From contig CAZKBZ010000002.1 in the NCBI GenBank assembly GCA_964551175.1, positions 13,347 to 77,346 on the forward strand: a stretch of 64,000 nucleotides of DNA. Reading direction: 5' to 3'. The notes beneath the pieces are model-generated. The model saw nothing but the letters and a program-made list of their open reading frames with translations. It was not told the DNA's origin and ran no database searches. Within the stretch, counting starts at the first letter, position 1. Every line of letters starts with the position of its first letter. Below, piece after piece: positions 1-8,434 of the stretch. This DNA comes from Desulfobulbus_C sp964551175. GTDB taxonomy: Bacteria; Desulfobacterota; Desulfobulbia; Desulfobulbales; Desulfobulbaceae. The position numbers and the translations under genes were made by a program.

Positions 1-748
1 GGCCAAAGATATACAGATCAGGCACAAGGTAAATCTGGGCGCCCAGATCGCGGCATTCCTGAAGAATCCGGAATATTTTCCGTTCCGCGCGCATGGGCAG
101 GGCAATATACACGTAATCAATATCATTGACTTTGAGATAATCACGCACCTCATTGATCCTGCCCAGCATGGGCTTATCAATTTCATCAAGCGCTTCTTTC
201 GTCTCCAGTTTATCGTCAAAAAAACCGACAACTTCAATACCTGCCCAGGGAATCTCCTCCATCTGCCGGGCCATCCTGATACCGAGATCTCCGGCGCCGA
301 TGATGACTGCGTGTCGAATATTTTTCCCACGGGAACGGTAATATCGCAGGAGCTTGCGAACAATGATATGAGAAAAAAAGATTAAAAAAGGAGTAGCCAA
401 GGACCAGAGGAGAAAAACAGCCCGGGAATAACCCTCTGAAATCTTGAAAATAAAAAAGTAAAAAAGCAGAAAGCCGATCACTGTTGACCAGGCCTGCACT
501 ATTACGATAAATTCACGGTAATATTTCCAGCCCCGCCAGGAACGGTACAGCTGAAAATAATGAAAACTGATAAAAGAAACAGCAAAGACGACAAACTCAA
601 GCCAGGTATAATACCGACTCCAGGGAACCTGGTACAACTGGACAAGCAGCCAGAGAAAGCCGCAGACCAGAGCACAGTCCAGGATATGAAGCAGTCTGTA
701 AATAAGAGAACTGCGCTCACGCAGGTTCCAGGACAATACGGGTGACAT
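1..748 (-). CDS. Undecaprenyl-phosphate sugar phosphotransferase, N-terminal part (runs off left edge)
   Basis: About 249 residues of the N-terminus are visible; the stop lies beyond position 1. Four hydrophobic segments (about residues 15-40, 48-66, 78-102, 107-128) are followed by a Rossmann-like nucleotide-binding domain with GAGDLG at 149-154. This is the order seen in WbaP/WcaJ-type polyprenyl glycosylphosphotransferases (CoA_binding_3 region), whose catalytic sugar-transferase domain would lie to the left. These enzymes put the first sugar phosphate on undecaprenyl phosphate at the inner membrane and so start repeat-unit synthesis. The start chosen is the ATG at 748, six bases after the TGA of the upstream glycosyltransferase and in the same frame. 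The family assignment is firm for the visible part; the catalytic half is not seen. Confidence 0.85.
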   Translation of the reverse strand, partial: MSPVLSWNLRERSSLIYRLLHILDCALVCGFLWLLVQLYQVPWSRYYTWLEFVVFAVSFISFHYFQLYRSWRGWKYYREFIVIVQAWSTVIGFLLFYFFIFKISEGYSRAVFLLWSLATPFLIFFSHIIVRKLLRYYRSRGKNIRHAVIIGAGDLGIRMARQMEEIPWAGIEVVGFFDDKLETKEALDEIDKPMLGRINEVRDYLKVNDIDYVYIALPMRAERKIFRILQECRDLGAQIYLVPDLYIFG

Positions 749-754
749 TATTGA

Positions 755-1699
755 TCAATTCCGTGAGGACCACCAGCTGCGGTTCATACTCATCCGCTCT
801 GCACAGCAGCGTGGTAACATTCTGTGTCGTTTTCCCAGGTTATAACCAATGAACTTGCCAAAATTCCGCAGCAGACATTGCGGCAGCAGATGATACTTTT
901 TCCTTGCTGCCAGCATGGTCATTTCCGAGCGTACATATTTTCTGCCGGTTCCTCCGGGCCCGCCAAACTTCATCAGTTGATCGCCCTGGTCGACGTGGAA
1001 GACTCCGATATCAAAATACCTTTTAACATCTTGTAATATAGAATAATTATGCGAGTGATAAACGCAAGATTCACTTACATAGGCCACACAATAGCCGCTT
1101 TCCAGCATCTTTGCCACTGTCAAGGTGTCTTCACCGAAAAGAAGTCTTTCCGGAAAAAACCCATGTGCCGCAAGAATATCCTTGCGCCAGGCTGCAAAGG
1201 AATTGGAAATAAAAATCGTCCTGAAACCAAATTGACTGCGATCGTCCCAGCAACGGGTTTCAGAGTGGTCAGGATAATTGAACAGCCGCAGATGTTCACT
1301 GAAAAGATTCGCATCCGGATCAGGAAGCTGTCTGCCATAGGTTGCCGAAATTCTCTCATCCCGGGCGAATGGCCGGACAAGCAACTCAAGAGCATCCCTG
1401 CCGGCCGGTATCGCATCCTGAGTCATATAGATCAAAATCTCGCCTCCGGCAATCCCGGCCGCCATTGTCCTGGTGCCACCATGATCAAAATCCTGCTGTG
1501 CTATTTTAACCTGACGAACATTATGACGGTGAACTATTGCACAGGTTCCATCCTCTGAGCCTGAATCGATAACAATAATCTCATCAGGGACAAGGGTTTG
1601 CTGCTTAAGCATGGTCAGCAACCTGTCCAGCCATTGCTCTCCATTCCAGGTCGGAATAATGACGGAAATAGTCGGTCGATTTTCCACAGACCCGCTCAT
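755..1699 (-). CDS. GT2 glycosyltransferase, rhamnosyltransferase-like
   Basis: A 314-residue GT-A fold enzyme. The N-terminus has the usual ISVIIPTWNG strand and IDSGSEDGT loop. The segment DFDHGGTRT (about 70-78) and TQDAIP (93-98, in place of DxD) are typical of rhamnosyltransferase-like GT2 proteins, and a GED acidic motif follows later. The open frame extends upstream to 1846, but the ATG at 1699 overlaps the upstream TGA as ATGA and puts the catalytic fold at the N-terminus, so that start is preferred. It is translationally coupled to the upstream glycosyltransferase. Sugar specificity is inferred from family signatures only. Confidence 0.88.
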   Translation of the reverse strand: MSGSVENRPTISVIIPTWNGEQWLDRLLTMLKQQTLVPDEIIVIDSGSEDGTCAIVHRHNVRQVKIAQQDFDHGGTRTMAAGIAGGEILIYMTQDAIPAGRDALELLVRPFARDERISATYGRQLPDPDANLFSEHLRLFNYPDHSETRCWDDRSQFGFRTIFISNSFAAWRKDILAAHGFFPERLLFGEDTLTVAKMLESGYCVAYVSESCVYHSHNYSILQDVKRYFDIGVFHVDQGDQLMKFGGPGGTGRKYVRSEMTMLAARKKYHLLPQCLLRNFGKFIGYNLGKRHRMLPRCCAERMSMNRSWWSSRN

Positions 1700-2517
1700 A
1701 CCCGCAACCAGCGAACCAGCACATACTTGATCAGAGCCCATAACATATAGGGAGAGGGATGTTTCCAGTACAGCAGTAGTTCGCTGGCAGCAGCAGTCAA
1801 ACGCTGTTGATACGGAACCTGATGCCTGCTCTGCCAGCCGCGACAATGAAAAACCTTCAAATCAGGCAGATAGACAATACGCCAGGGTGACTTTTGAATC
1901 CGCAGACAGAGTTCAATATCTTCTTTATACAAAAAAAAATCAGGATCAAAGATGACGGATTCCGACAGAGCTACCTGGTCTAACATCTCTTTCCGACAGA
2001 ACAGAAAAGCCGCACAGGCAGCAGGAATATCTTCCTGTTCTCCAAAGCGGTCATCATCCGGCTCCCCCTGTCCCCTGTCATGCCAGCGGCCATACCATTT
2101 CCTGAAAACACCGGTAGAATCTATAAATCCGGTCGCCTGTTGCAGCTTACTGTCAAAACCGAGCAACCTGCCGCTCACGCAGCCAACGTCCTTATTGCGG
2201 ACTAGATAATTGATCGCCAATTCTATAGTGTTCGGTTCAGGAAAAGCATCAGGGTTCAGGAAAAGAACAAAATCAGAAAAACGATCAATGCTCTTAAAAC
2301 CGAGGTTATTCGCCCGGCCGAATCCAATATTTTTTTCCAGATGCAAAACTGTCCGGTCCTTATTGCGGTAAGGCTGCAAATAACCGGAATCAATCGATCC
2401 TGAATCAACAATTACAGTGGTTTCTGGCTGTACAGTTTGTTCATCTAAAGAAGTAAGGCAAGCCCCAATCTCGTCTTGGGAATTATGGGTTACTATAACT
2501 ACTGATGCGCTGTTCAT
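1696..2517 (-). CDS. GT2 glycosyltransferase (WbbL/COG1216-like)
   Basis: A 273-residue family-2 glycosyltransferase. VVIVTHNS begins at residue 6, VDSGSID lies near 38-44, the metal-binding equivalent is NPD (88-90) and the distal acidic motif is KEDIELCLRI. The C-terminus carries a hydrophobic stretch that may sit on the membrane. The open frame continues to 2610, but that extension overlaps the upstream gene and reads as low-complexity Cys/Arg sequence; the ATG at 2517, 13 bases after the upstream stop, is the sensible start. The gene sits in a run of four consecutive GT2 genes, consistent with stepwise extension of one oligosaccharide. Donor and acceptor cannot be read from the sequence. 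Confidence 0.87.
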   Translation of the reverse strand: MNSASVVIVTHNSQDEIGACLTSLDEQTVQPETTVIVDSGSIDSGYLQPYRNKDRTVLHLEKNIGFGRANNLGFKSIDRFSDFVLFLNPDAFPEPNTIELAINYLVRNKDVGCVSGRLLGFDSKLQQATGFIDSTGVFRKWYGRWHDRGQGEPDDDRFGEQEDIPAACAAFLFCRKEMLDQVALSESVIFDPDFFLYKEDIELCLRIQKSPWRIVYLPDLKVFHCRGWQSRHQVPYQQRLTAAASELLLYWKHPSPYMLWALIKYVLVRWLRV

Positions 2518-2530
2518 AACAGTACAGACA

Positions 2531-3592
2531 TTAGAGAAAGAAAAAGCAGTACATGCGCAACAATCTGTTTCCCTTGCCCAGCGCACTACGCCGACGCATG
2601 ATAGATACAATCACATCCTTTTCAGCCCTTTTCAGGCATAATGCAAATTCAGGAACCGTCATCTCATCATAACGGCGAAGCCCATGATGTTTCTCACGCA
2701 TTTTCAACAGACTTGCAAATGCCTGAAACATACCCCTGCAATAGGGAAGAAACTGATGCTTTTTAATCGAGAACAAAAACCAGCAGAACTGATAAATACA
2801 AATAACGGGAAGAAACCGTATAAACAGGGAAAGCTGATAATTTTTCAGCAAAACATACAGAGAATTTCTTGTGGACAGCCTGATGGTAAAAGCATTTATT
2901 TTTGAGCCAGTTGTTGCACTACCGATATGATACACTACAGCTGAAGGCACATAATATCCCCGGAGCCCAGCTCGATTTATTCGAAGGTTAAGATCAACAT
3001 CTTCAAGATAGGCAAAAAAATCTTCATCAAATAAACCAACCCGATCAAAAAGTGTACGCCGATAAAGGACAGCACCGGCACAGGCACCGAATACCGGTCC
3101 CGGCTTGTTATAGTGTTCACAGTCCTCTTCCATGGTTCCAAGACGATAACCTGCCCCTCCGCGCAGATACCCATCCCCAGCTCCATCAAGAATAGTACGC
3201 TGATTGAAGCTTAACATTTTAGGGACAAAAAAAACAAACTCCGGCAGCTTGCATGCTGTTGCCAGCAGCTGTTCCAATGCATCCGGCCGCAGCTCGGTAT
3301 CATTGTTGAGCAGGAAAACAAATTGCCCGGAACTATTCTGAATACCGGCATTAACGGCTGCACTGAACCCCTTATTTTCATGAAATTCTAAACAGCTCAC
3401 TTCAGGCCATTCGGCCTTCAAGTACGAAACAGAACCATCTGTTGAACCATTATCAACAACACTAATCTGTAAGTTCCTGACAGTTTGTTTTTTGAGGGAA
3501 GACAGGCAGGTACATAAAACCTCAACACCGTTATAATGTGGTACTACGACATGAATGACAGGATCACAACCTTCCATACCGACACGTTTCAA
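2531..3592 (-). CDS. GT2 glycosyltransferase (COG1216-like)
   Basis: A 353-residue GT2 enzyme with IHVVVPHYNG, VDNGSTDGS, the LLNNDTEL metal-binding region and the distal FAYLEDVDLNLR acidic motif. A C-terminal hydrophobic segment (LFIRFLPVICIYQFCWFLF) suggests membrane association. The likely start is a TTG at 3592: GGAG at the end of the upstream gene lies eight bases before it. An ATG at 3577 is the alternative and would shorten the protein by five residues. It is part of the minus-strand glycosyltransferase run. Confidence 0.87.
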   Translation of the reverse strand: MKRVGMEGCDPVIHVVVPHYNGVEVLCTCLSSLKKQTVRNLQISVVDNGSTDGSVSYLKAEWPEVSCLEFHENKGFSAAVNAGIQNSSGQFVFLLNNDTELRPDALEQLLATACKLPEFVFFVPKMLSFNQRTILDGAGDGYLRGGAGYRLGTMEEDCEHYNKPGPVFGACAGAVLYRRTLFDRVGLFDEDFFAYLEDVDLNLRINRAGLRGYYVPSAVVYHIGSATTGSKINAFTIRLSTRNSLYVLLKNYQLSLFIRFLPVICIYQFCWFLFSIKKHQFLPYCRGMFQAFASLLKMREKHHGLRRYDEMTVPEFALCLKRAEKDVIVSIMRRRSALGKGNRLLRMYCFFFL

Positions 3593-3597
3593 CAGAT

Positions 3598-4563
3598 TTA
3601 CTCCGGTTCCGGACGCCCAAGCACCTTGCGAACATAATATATCGGTTTACGTTGTGATTCATGGTAAGTACGCACCACAAGTTCAGCCAGTAATCCGATG
3701 GTAATAAACTGAATCCCAATGAAGATCAGCAAGATGGCCAGTAACAGCAGAGGACGATTTGCCAGAGAAATTCCGAAAAACTGGCGTTGAATGGTCATGT
3801 ACAGAGCAATGAAAAAGCCAATGGTCGAGGCAACAAAACCAAACGTTCCAAAAACATGTAAAGGTCTGGTAGCATAACTGAGCATAAATTTTACCGTCAT
3901 GAGATCCAAAATCACCCGCAACGTTCTGGTAATACCGTATTTAGAGGTGCCAAACATCCTTGGACGATGATTTACTTTGATTTCGGTAATAGAGATACCC
4001 ATACCGGAAGCTATTGCCGGAATAAAGCGGTGCATTTCACCGTACAAACGAATATTGTTTGCTACATATTTGCGAAACGCTTTCAAGGTGCATCCGTAAT
4101 CATGTAAATGGACCCCTGTTATCCAAGAGATGATCCGGTTGGCAACCATTGAAGGAAGGCGACGTGACAGGAACGGATCTTTTCGTTCAAAACGCCATCC
4201 GGTTACCACGTCATAACCGGATTCCATTTTTTTTATCATTTCAGGAATATCATGGGGATCATTCTGCAGATCACCATCCATAGTGATAATTATATCACCC
4301 TGAGCGTAATCAAAACCCGCCGACATAGCTGCAGTCTGGCCGAAATTACGACGGAAACTGACAACAACTACTGATACATCTGTTTTGCTTATTTGATCAA
4401 GCAACTCAAGACTTCTATCTGAAGAACCGTCGTCAATAAATATGATCTCATAACTATACTTTATATCTTGAAGAACTTGAAAAAGTTCTTCATAAAGCGC
4501 AGTTATGTTCTCTTCTTCATTGTATATGGGAATAACAACCGAGATCTTCAATGTACACTCCAT
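3598..4563 (-). CDS. Membrane-anchored GT2 (DPM1/ArnC/GtrB-like)
   Basis: A 321-residue protein with a DPM1-like GT-A domain (VVIPIYNEEEN near residue 10, IDDGSSD, MDGDLQNDP with DGD at 96-98) and two C-terminal transmembrane segments (FGTFGFVASTIGFFIALY and LLLAILLIFIGIQFITIG). This architecture belongs to polyprenyl-phosphate glycosyltransferases that load a sugar onto a lipid carrier for later use outside the cytoplasm. In this locus it could feed the GT-C-like membrane proteins (8.4, 12.1 and 14.1 kb), which would need lipid-linked donors; that link is inference. A second protein of the same type is cut by the right edge of the window. Confidence 0.88.
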   Translation of the reverse strand: MECTLKISVVIPIYNEEENITALYEELFQVLQDIKYSYEIIFIDDGSSDRSLELLDQISKTDVSVVVVSFRRNFGQTAAMSAGFDYAQGDIIITMDGDLQNDPHDIPEMIKKMESGYDVVTGWRFERKDPFLSRRLPSMVANRIISWITGVHLHDYGCTLKAFRKYVANNIRLYGEMHRFIPAIASGMGISITEIKVNHRPRMFGTSKYGITRTLRVILDLMTVKFMLSYATRPLHVFGTFGFVASTIGFFIALYMTIQRQFFGISLANRPLLLLAILLIFIGIQFITIGLLAELVVRTYHESQRKPIYYVRKVLGRPEPE

Positions 4564-4572
4564 ACTGGATGT

Positions 4573-6657
4573 TTAAGGAAATAAATAAATGTCAGGCCAG
4601 CAATCATTGCCGGTATGAAAAGTCAAACGTTCCGCATTACTCATGGGTGTCCCCATAAGCCAGATAAATATCTCATAATCAGCAGCATCGTGCTGGTGTC
4701 CTCCTGTACTGGCACCATACACCATGGTATCCCTGCTGTTGGCTATTCTGGGAAAATACTCATGACTATAGGAAGTCGGCGAATCAAACAAGAGAGTTTT
4801 CTCCATGGTGACGGGGTCTACCCTGTAAATGGCATTTTGTTGTTTTCCGCCATGATCGACATAATAAAGAAATCTTGCAGCCGGACTCCAGTTCAGTTGA
4901 CAGCCGTTTGCAATCTTCTGCATGGAACCATCAGCATGAATAATGGAAGTTTCTCGCATTGATCCCCTCAAGGTTACCGCCATAGCATTCCGTACAGAAC
5001 TCCATGAAGGTGTTTCCAGCAGAACCGAAGCAGGGAGATCAATATTGTTACCGGTTTCCATGACCACCTCCTCCGCTCCGGTATCAAGAAAATAACGTAC
5101 AAACTGATTGCCATTGCGCTGAAAATAGATGATTTTTCCATCTTCCGACCATGTCGGTACATTACCATGTTCAGCGATAAGCCGTTCTTTTCCATCTACA
5201 AGAGACAAGAGATAGACATCCCAAGGAAAATAATTACGCTGAGGAACCCATTTTTCCCGGGAACGGGCAAAAACAATGCTTTTGCCGTCAGGAGAGATTC
5301 TCGGAAAATACTCTGTATTCGGATGATCTGTCAACCGGGAGATTACCTTATCCGGCAGAGTAAGCATCAGGATATCATGAGACCCATAGCGATTAGAACT
5401 CCAGACAACAAAACCTTTTTTTGCGGGAAGCCGGCTGTCTGTCTTACTGATAACTCCTTCGTGAAAAATTCTCTGTACTGCCTGACCTCTGTCAGGGGGA
5501 ATAATTGGCCCAATTTTTTTCACCAAACGCAGTTGAAACAGCAGAAACAGGCCGACCCCGCCTACAAAAACCGTCAGCAACACCACTTTGACGCCAATGC
5601 GCCTCCTCTTAGATGTTCCTGCTGGTTCCTTGCTCGGTAAGGTAGAAAAAATAAACAATACCATGGCCAGAGCGCCCAAAGTGTAATCAATACTCTGGCT
5701 GATAATATGGAGCGCCAGCATGATAATAACAGCGGCCGCCTTGTCCGCACCTAGAAAAATAAGAGCTGCCGCTCCACCCGACTCATAAGTACCGAAACTC
5801 ATGAAAGAGGGAATCGGAAGGCTTGCTGATGCTTCAGCAGTGAGCAGAGTAGATATAACCGTAATCGGCTCGGAAGATACGTTGGAAAAACTCGGTAATA
5901 CAACTCCCATAAAAAGAAGGTAAAGGCCTGCATATTTAAAAATGCGCACAGAAAGAGAAATGAAAAACACCTGCCAGCCAATTCCTGCCTTGCGCACCTG
6001 CTCCAGTGAAGAGATAACATGGCGGGAAAAAACCAGGAAACGATCAAGATATCGTCCCCGGCCCGGCAGCCGTTGCTCAAGAAACCCTGTTACAGCGGGA
6101 ACAATTGTGAAAAGAAAGAACAGGAGGGCAAGGCTCATGCAGACTAAAAAAACAAAAACCACAAGCAGCCACATCGGTAATGACGACGTCAGCGCCTGGT
6201 ATCCAATGAGCAGCAAGACCAGACAGGCAAGGGCGATAAGATCAAAAATAAAACTGATGGCAAGTGAAGACAAACAGGCATCGGCTCTTGTCCTGTAACC
6301 ACGATTTAACATGGCAATATAGCTTAACTCTCCCAAACGTGCAGGTAGAAGATCCACAAACATGTTCCTGGCAACCGTAACCAGGCCAACATGATAAAGC
6401 GAAGGAACCCGGGATGTAGACGCCTTCAGCAATACAAAATATCGAAGGGTCCGGACAAACGCACCGAGCAAATTGACAATCAGATATCCTCCGATACAAG
6501 GCAGCGAAGTTTGCAAAATAGTCTGAAACAGGCGGGGACGATCTGCGGGATCAGTGACCCCGAGAACATACTGTAACAATAAGCCTACAATCAGACAGGA
6601 AACACTCAAAGAGAGCAATACTTTCACAACAACGCGCAGATTAACAAAGTCTTTCAT
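4573..6657 (-). CDS. Flippase-like (UPF0104/LPG-synthase TM) protein fused to a TolB-like beta-propeller
   Basis: A 694-residue two-part protein. Residues 1 to about 345 are polytopic membrane sequence of the flippase-like / lysylphosphatidylglycerol-synthase TM family (FVDLLPARLGELSY and FMSFGTYESGGAAAL are characteristic). After a basic linker (SKRRRIG) and one more hydrophobic segment, residues from about 390 to the end form a WD40-like TolB/PD40 propeller, visible as repeats of the type YFPRISPDGKSIVFARSR, VPTWSEDGKIIYFQR and QLNWSPAARFLYYV. The propeller follows the extra membrane segment, so it may be periplasmic. Such membrane domains are associated with lipid or lipid-linked glycan movement; the propeller could bind glycan or protein. 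It lies next to a second, propeller-free family member. Confidence 0.82.
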   Translation of the reverse strand: MKDFVNLRVVVKVLLSLSVSCLIVGLLLQYVLGVTDPADRPRLFQTILQTSLPCIGGYLIVNLLGAFVRTLRYFVLLKASTSRVPSLYHVGLVTVARNMFVDLLPARLGELSYIAMLNRGYRTRADACLSSLAISFIFDLIALACLVLLLIGYQALTSSLPMWLLVVFVFLVCMSLALLFFLFTIVPAVTGFLEQRLPGRGRYLDRFLVFSRHVISSLEQVRKAGIGWQVFFISLSVRIFKYAGLYLLFMGVVLPSFSNVSSEPITVISTLLTAEASASLPIPSFMSFGTYESGGAAALIFLGADKAAAVIIMLALHIISQSIDYTLGALAMVLFIFSTLPSKEPAGTSKRRRIGVKVVLLTVFVGGVGLFLLFQLRLVKKIGPIIPPDRGQAVQRIFHEGVISKTDSRLPAKKGFVVWSSNRYGSHDILMLTLPDKVISRLTDHPNTEYFPRISPDGKSIVFARSREKWVPQRNYFPWDVYLLSLVDGKERLIAEHGNVPTWSEDGKIIYFQRNGNQFVRYFLDTGAEEVVMETGNNIDLPASVLLETPSWSSVRNAMAVTLRGSMRETSIIHADGSMQKIANGCQLNWSPAARFLYYVDHGGKQQNAIYRVDPVTMEKTLLFDSPTSYSHEYFPRIANSRDTMVYGASTGGHQHDAADYEIFIWLMGTPMSNAERLTFHTGNDCWPDIYLFP

Positions 6658-6684
6658 GTCAGTGATTCCTATACCATCTTATCT

Positions 6685-7677
6685 TCAACCCGACCCGTTC
6701 TGTTTGCCGGTACTTCGGCTTATTTTTGAACCGGTCAGAAGAATGCGACCAAGAAAGACAAGCCCTCCGAAAAAAGAATAACAAACTGTTATGGCGAGAA
6801 AAAATAATGCCAGCGACCTGGTCTGAATATCACTAAGCCCTGCTAAGCCAAAAAACATGACATAACCCGCATCACGGACTCCAATTCCGTATATAGATAT
6901 TGGCAAGGCCTCCATCAGAGTAATGACTGGTACAAAGGCAGCAAAGTAATAAAGCGATACAGGAGCCCCCAGGGCAAGGGCCATGAGATAAACCACCAGG
7001 ATAACGGAAATCTGAAAGGTAAATGAAATAACCATGACCTTATATAATACGCGGGAGCTGCTATGGTAGCGGGTCCAGGCTACAAAAAAATTATCAATAA
7101 AAGCTGCAACAGGAGCAATCCGATCAAGCCTGGTGATTTGCAACATGTATCGGGCCGGACTCTGCATGACAAGCATCCAGAGAATAAAAACAAGAAGGGC
7201 AAACAGAGAAAGGGGCAACAGAAAAAACAAGGGGTGACCTATTCTGCCGGCAACTGGGAAAGAGGCTGCAAGGCTTAATAAAATCAAAGCCAGGAATCCG
7301 GAAATACGGTCGGCAAACACTGACGCTGCGGAGCGTGCGACCTGATTTGACTGTTTTGCCACATCATAAATACGATATGAATCCCCGCCGATATTTGACG
7401 GCAGAAAAATATTGAAAAAAGTGCCGGTCAGGTATGAAACCGTTAATCTGGCCAAAGAGATATGTATATTGTCCGCATGCAGCAAAATCTGCCATTTCAA
7501 GGCACTTAGAACCGTATTGACAAGCAAGAGAAAAAAAATCAAGGGTAGATAACGGTAGTCGATCCCGGAAAACAACTGGATAATACTGTCAAAAGGAGTG
7601 CTCCTGTAAAGTAAGACGAGCAGGAGACCACTGATGGTAAGCTTGAGGGCAACTAGCAATACTTTGGTATAATTCAT
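6685..7677 (-). CDS. Flippase-like domain membrane protein (UPF0104/LPG-synthase TM family)
   Basis: A 330-residue polytopic protein without a soluble domain. LKWQILL, TGTFFNIFLPSNIGGDSYR and IYGIGVRDAGYVMFFGLAG match the conserved loops of the flippase-like family related to the membrane part of MprF. It has roughly eight hydrophobic segments and a short basic C-terminus. It is encoded just upstream of the propeller-fused relative with a 27-base gap. Proteins of this family often lie in polysaccharide and glycolipid loci, where a lipid-translocation role is proposed but rarely shown; substrate unknown. Confidence 0.85.
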   Translation of the reverse strand: MNYTKVLLVALKLTISGLLLVLLYRSTPFDSIIQLFSGIDYRYLPLIFFLLLVNTVLSALKWQILLHADNIHISLARLTVSYLTGTFFNIFLPSNIGGDSYRIYDVAKQSNQVARSAASVFADRISGFLALILLSLAASFPVAGRIGHPLFFLLPLSLFALLVFILWMLVMQSPARYMLQITRLDRIAPVAAFIDNFFVAWTRYHSSSRVLYKVMVISFTFQISVILVVYLMALALGAPVSLYYFAAFVPVITLMEALPISIYGIGVRDAGYVMFFGLAGLSDIQTRSLALFFLAITVCYSFFGGLVFLGRILLTGSKISRSTGKQNGSG

Positions 7678-7684
7678 TTCGTTA

Positions 7685-8434
7685 TTACCGGACGGGTTCC
7701 GAATCCGGCCTGTTTTTCACGACCCTGGCCGGGATGCCCATGCAGATGCTATAGTCCGGAACAGACTTTGTTAGAACCGATCCGGCAGCGGCAACAGCTC
7801 CCCGGCCAACTTCCACTCCTCCGAGTACCGTTACTCTGCCTCCGAGCCAGACGTCATCGGCCAGTTTGACACCATTATCAAACAGTATTCCCTGTTTCCG
7901 GATGGGTATGCCACGAAGCTGAACATTATAGCTCCCTCCTCCGACAATAAAACATTGCTGGCCAATAATGTTGTCTCTACCGATCACCACAGGGCAGTCA
8001 TGGGTTGACTGAATAATCGTCTGAGCGTTAATACCGGTATCTTCGCCGATGGTGATAGTACCTTCCTTGCACGACAGCATAACGTTATTGGAAAGAATAA
8101 CATTACTGGCCAGGGAAATAGTTGTCTGCTTGTCTGCACTACGGCCATCCAAGATACAGTATTCACTGATAACTACCTTTTCACCGAGATGTATGCGGGA
8201 AGGATGGCGCAGTACAATACCGCAACCGAACATAACTCCACGTTGGCAGGATCCAAACAGCCGCGGCCAGAAAATCTTGCGCAACGCCATGCCCAAGGCA
8301 CCGGGAATAGGGGCAAGACACTGGCACCATTCAAAGTATATCAGGCGGGATAGAGAAGGAGAACCAACAACAACCTCTTTATATTTACTAACGGCAGACC
8401 CTTGTCCGGTTATTGCTTTGTGTGTTTTTTTCAT
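7685..8434 (-). CDS. Hexapeptide-repeat acyltransferase
   Basis: A 249-residue left-handed beta-helix protein. From about residue 75 there are successive hexapeptide turns (IHLGEKVVIS, ITIGEDTGINAQT, VVIGRDNIIGQ, VWLGGRVTVLGGVEVGRGAVAAAGSVLTKSVPD) ending in the IGIPARVV-type signature, here MGIPARVVKNRP. Members are CoA-dependent O- or N-acetyltransferases acting on sugars. STHDCP near the middle supplies a plausible catalytic His. The ATG overlaps the stop of the upstream membrane protein as ATGA, so the two are coupled. It is a good candidate for acetylating a cytoplasmic sugar intermediate of this glycan; the exact substrate is not deducible. Confidence 0.9.
   Translation of the reverse strand: MKKTHKAITGQGSAVSKYKEVVVGSPSLSRLIYFEWCQCLAPIPGALGMALRKIFWPRLFGSCQRGVMFGCGIVLRHPSRIHLGEKVVISEYCILDGRSADKQTTISLASNVILSNNVMLSCKEGTITIGEDTGINAQTIIQSTHDCPVVIGRDNIIGQQCFIVGGGSYNVQLRGIPIRKQGILFDNGVKLADDVWLGGRVTVLGGVEVGRGAVAAAGSVLTKSVPDYSICMGIPARVVKNRPDSEPVR

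Noticed and set aside
1049..1558. 169-residue plus-strand ORF
   Set aside because: Complete overlap with the well-supported GT2 gene on the other strand; Cys/Pro/Arg-rich shadow sequence.
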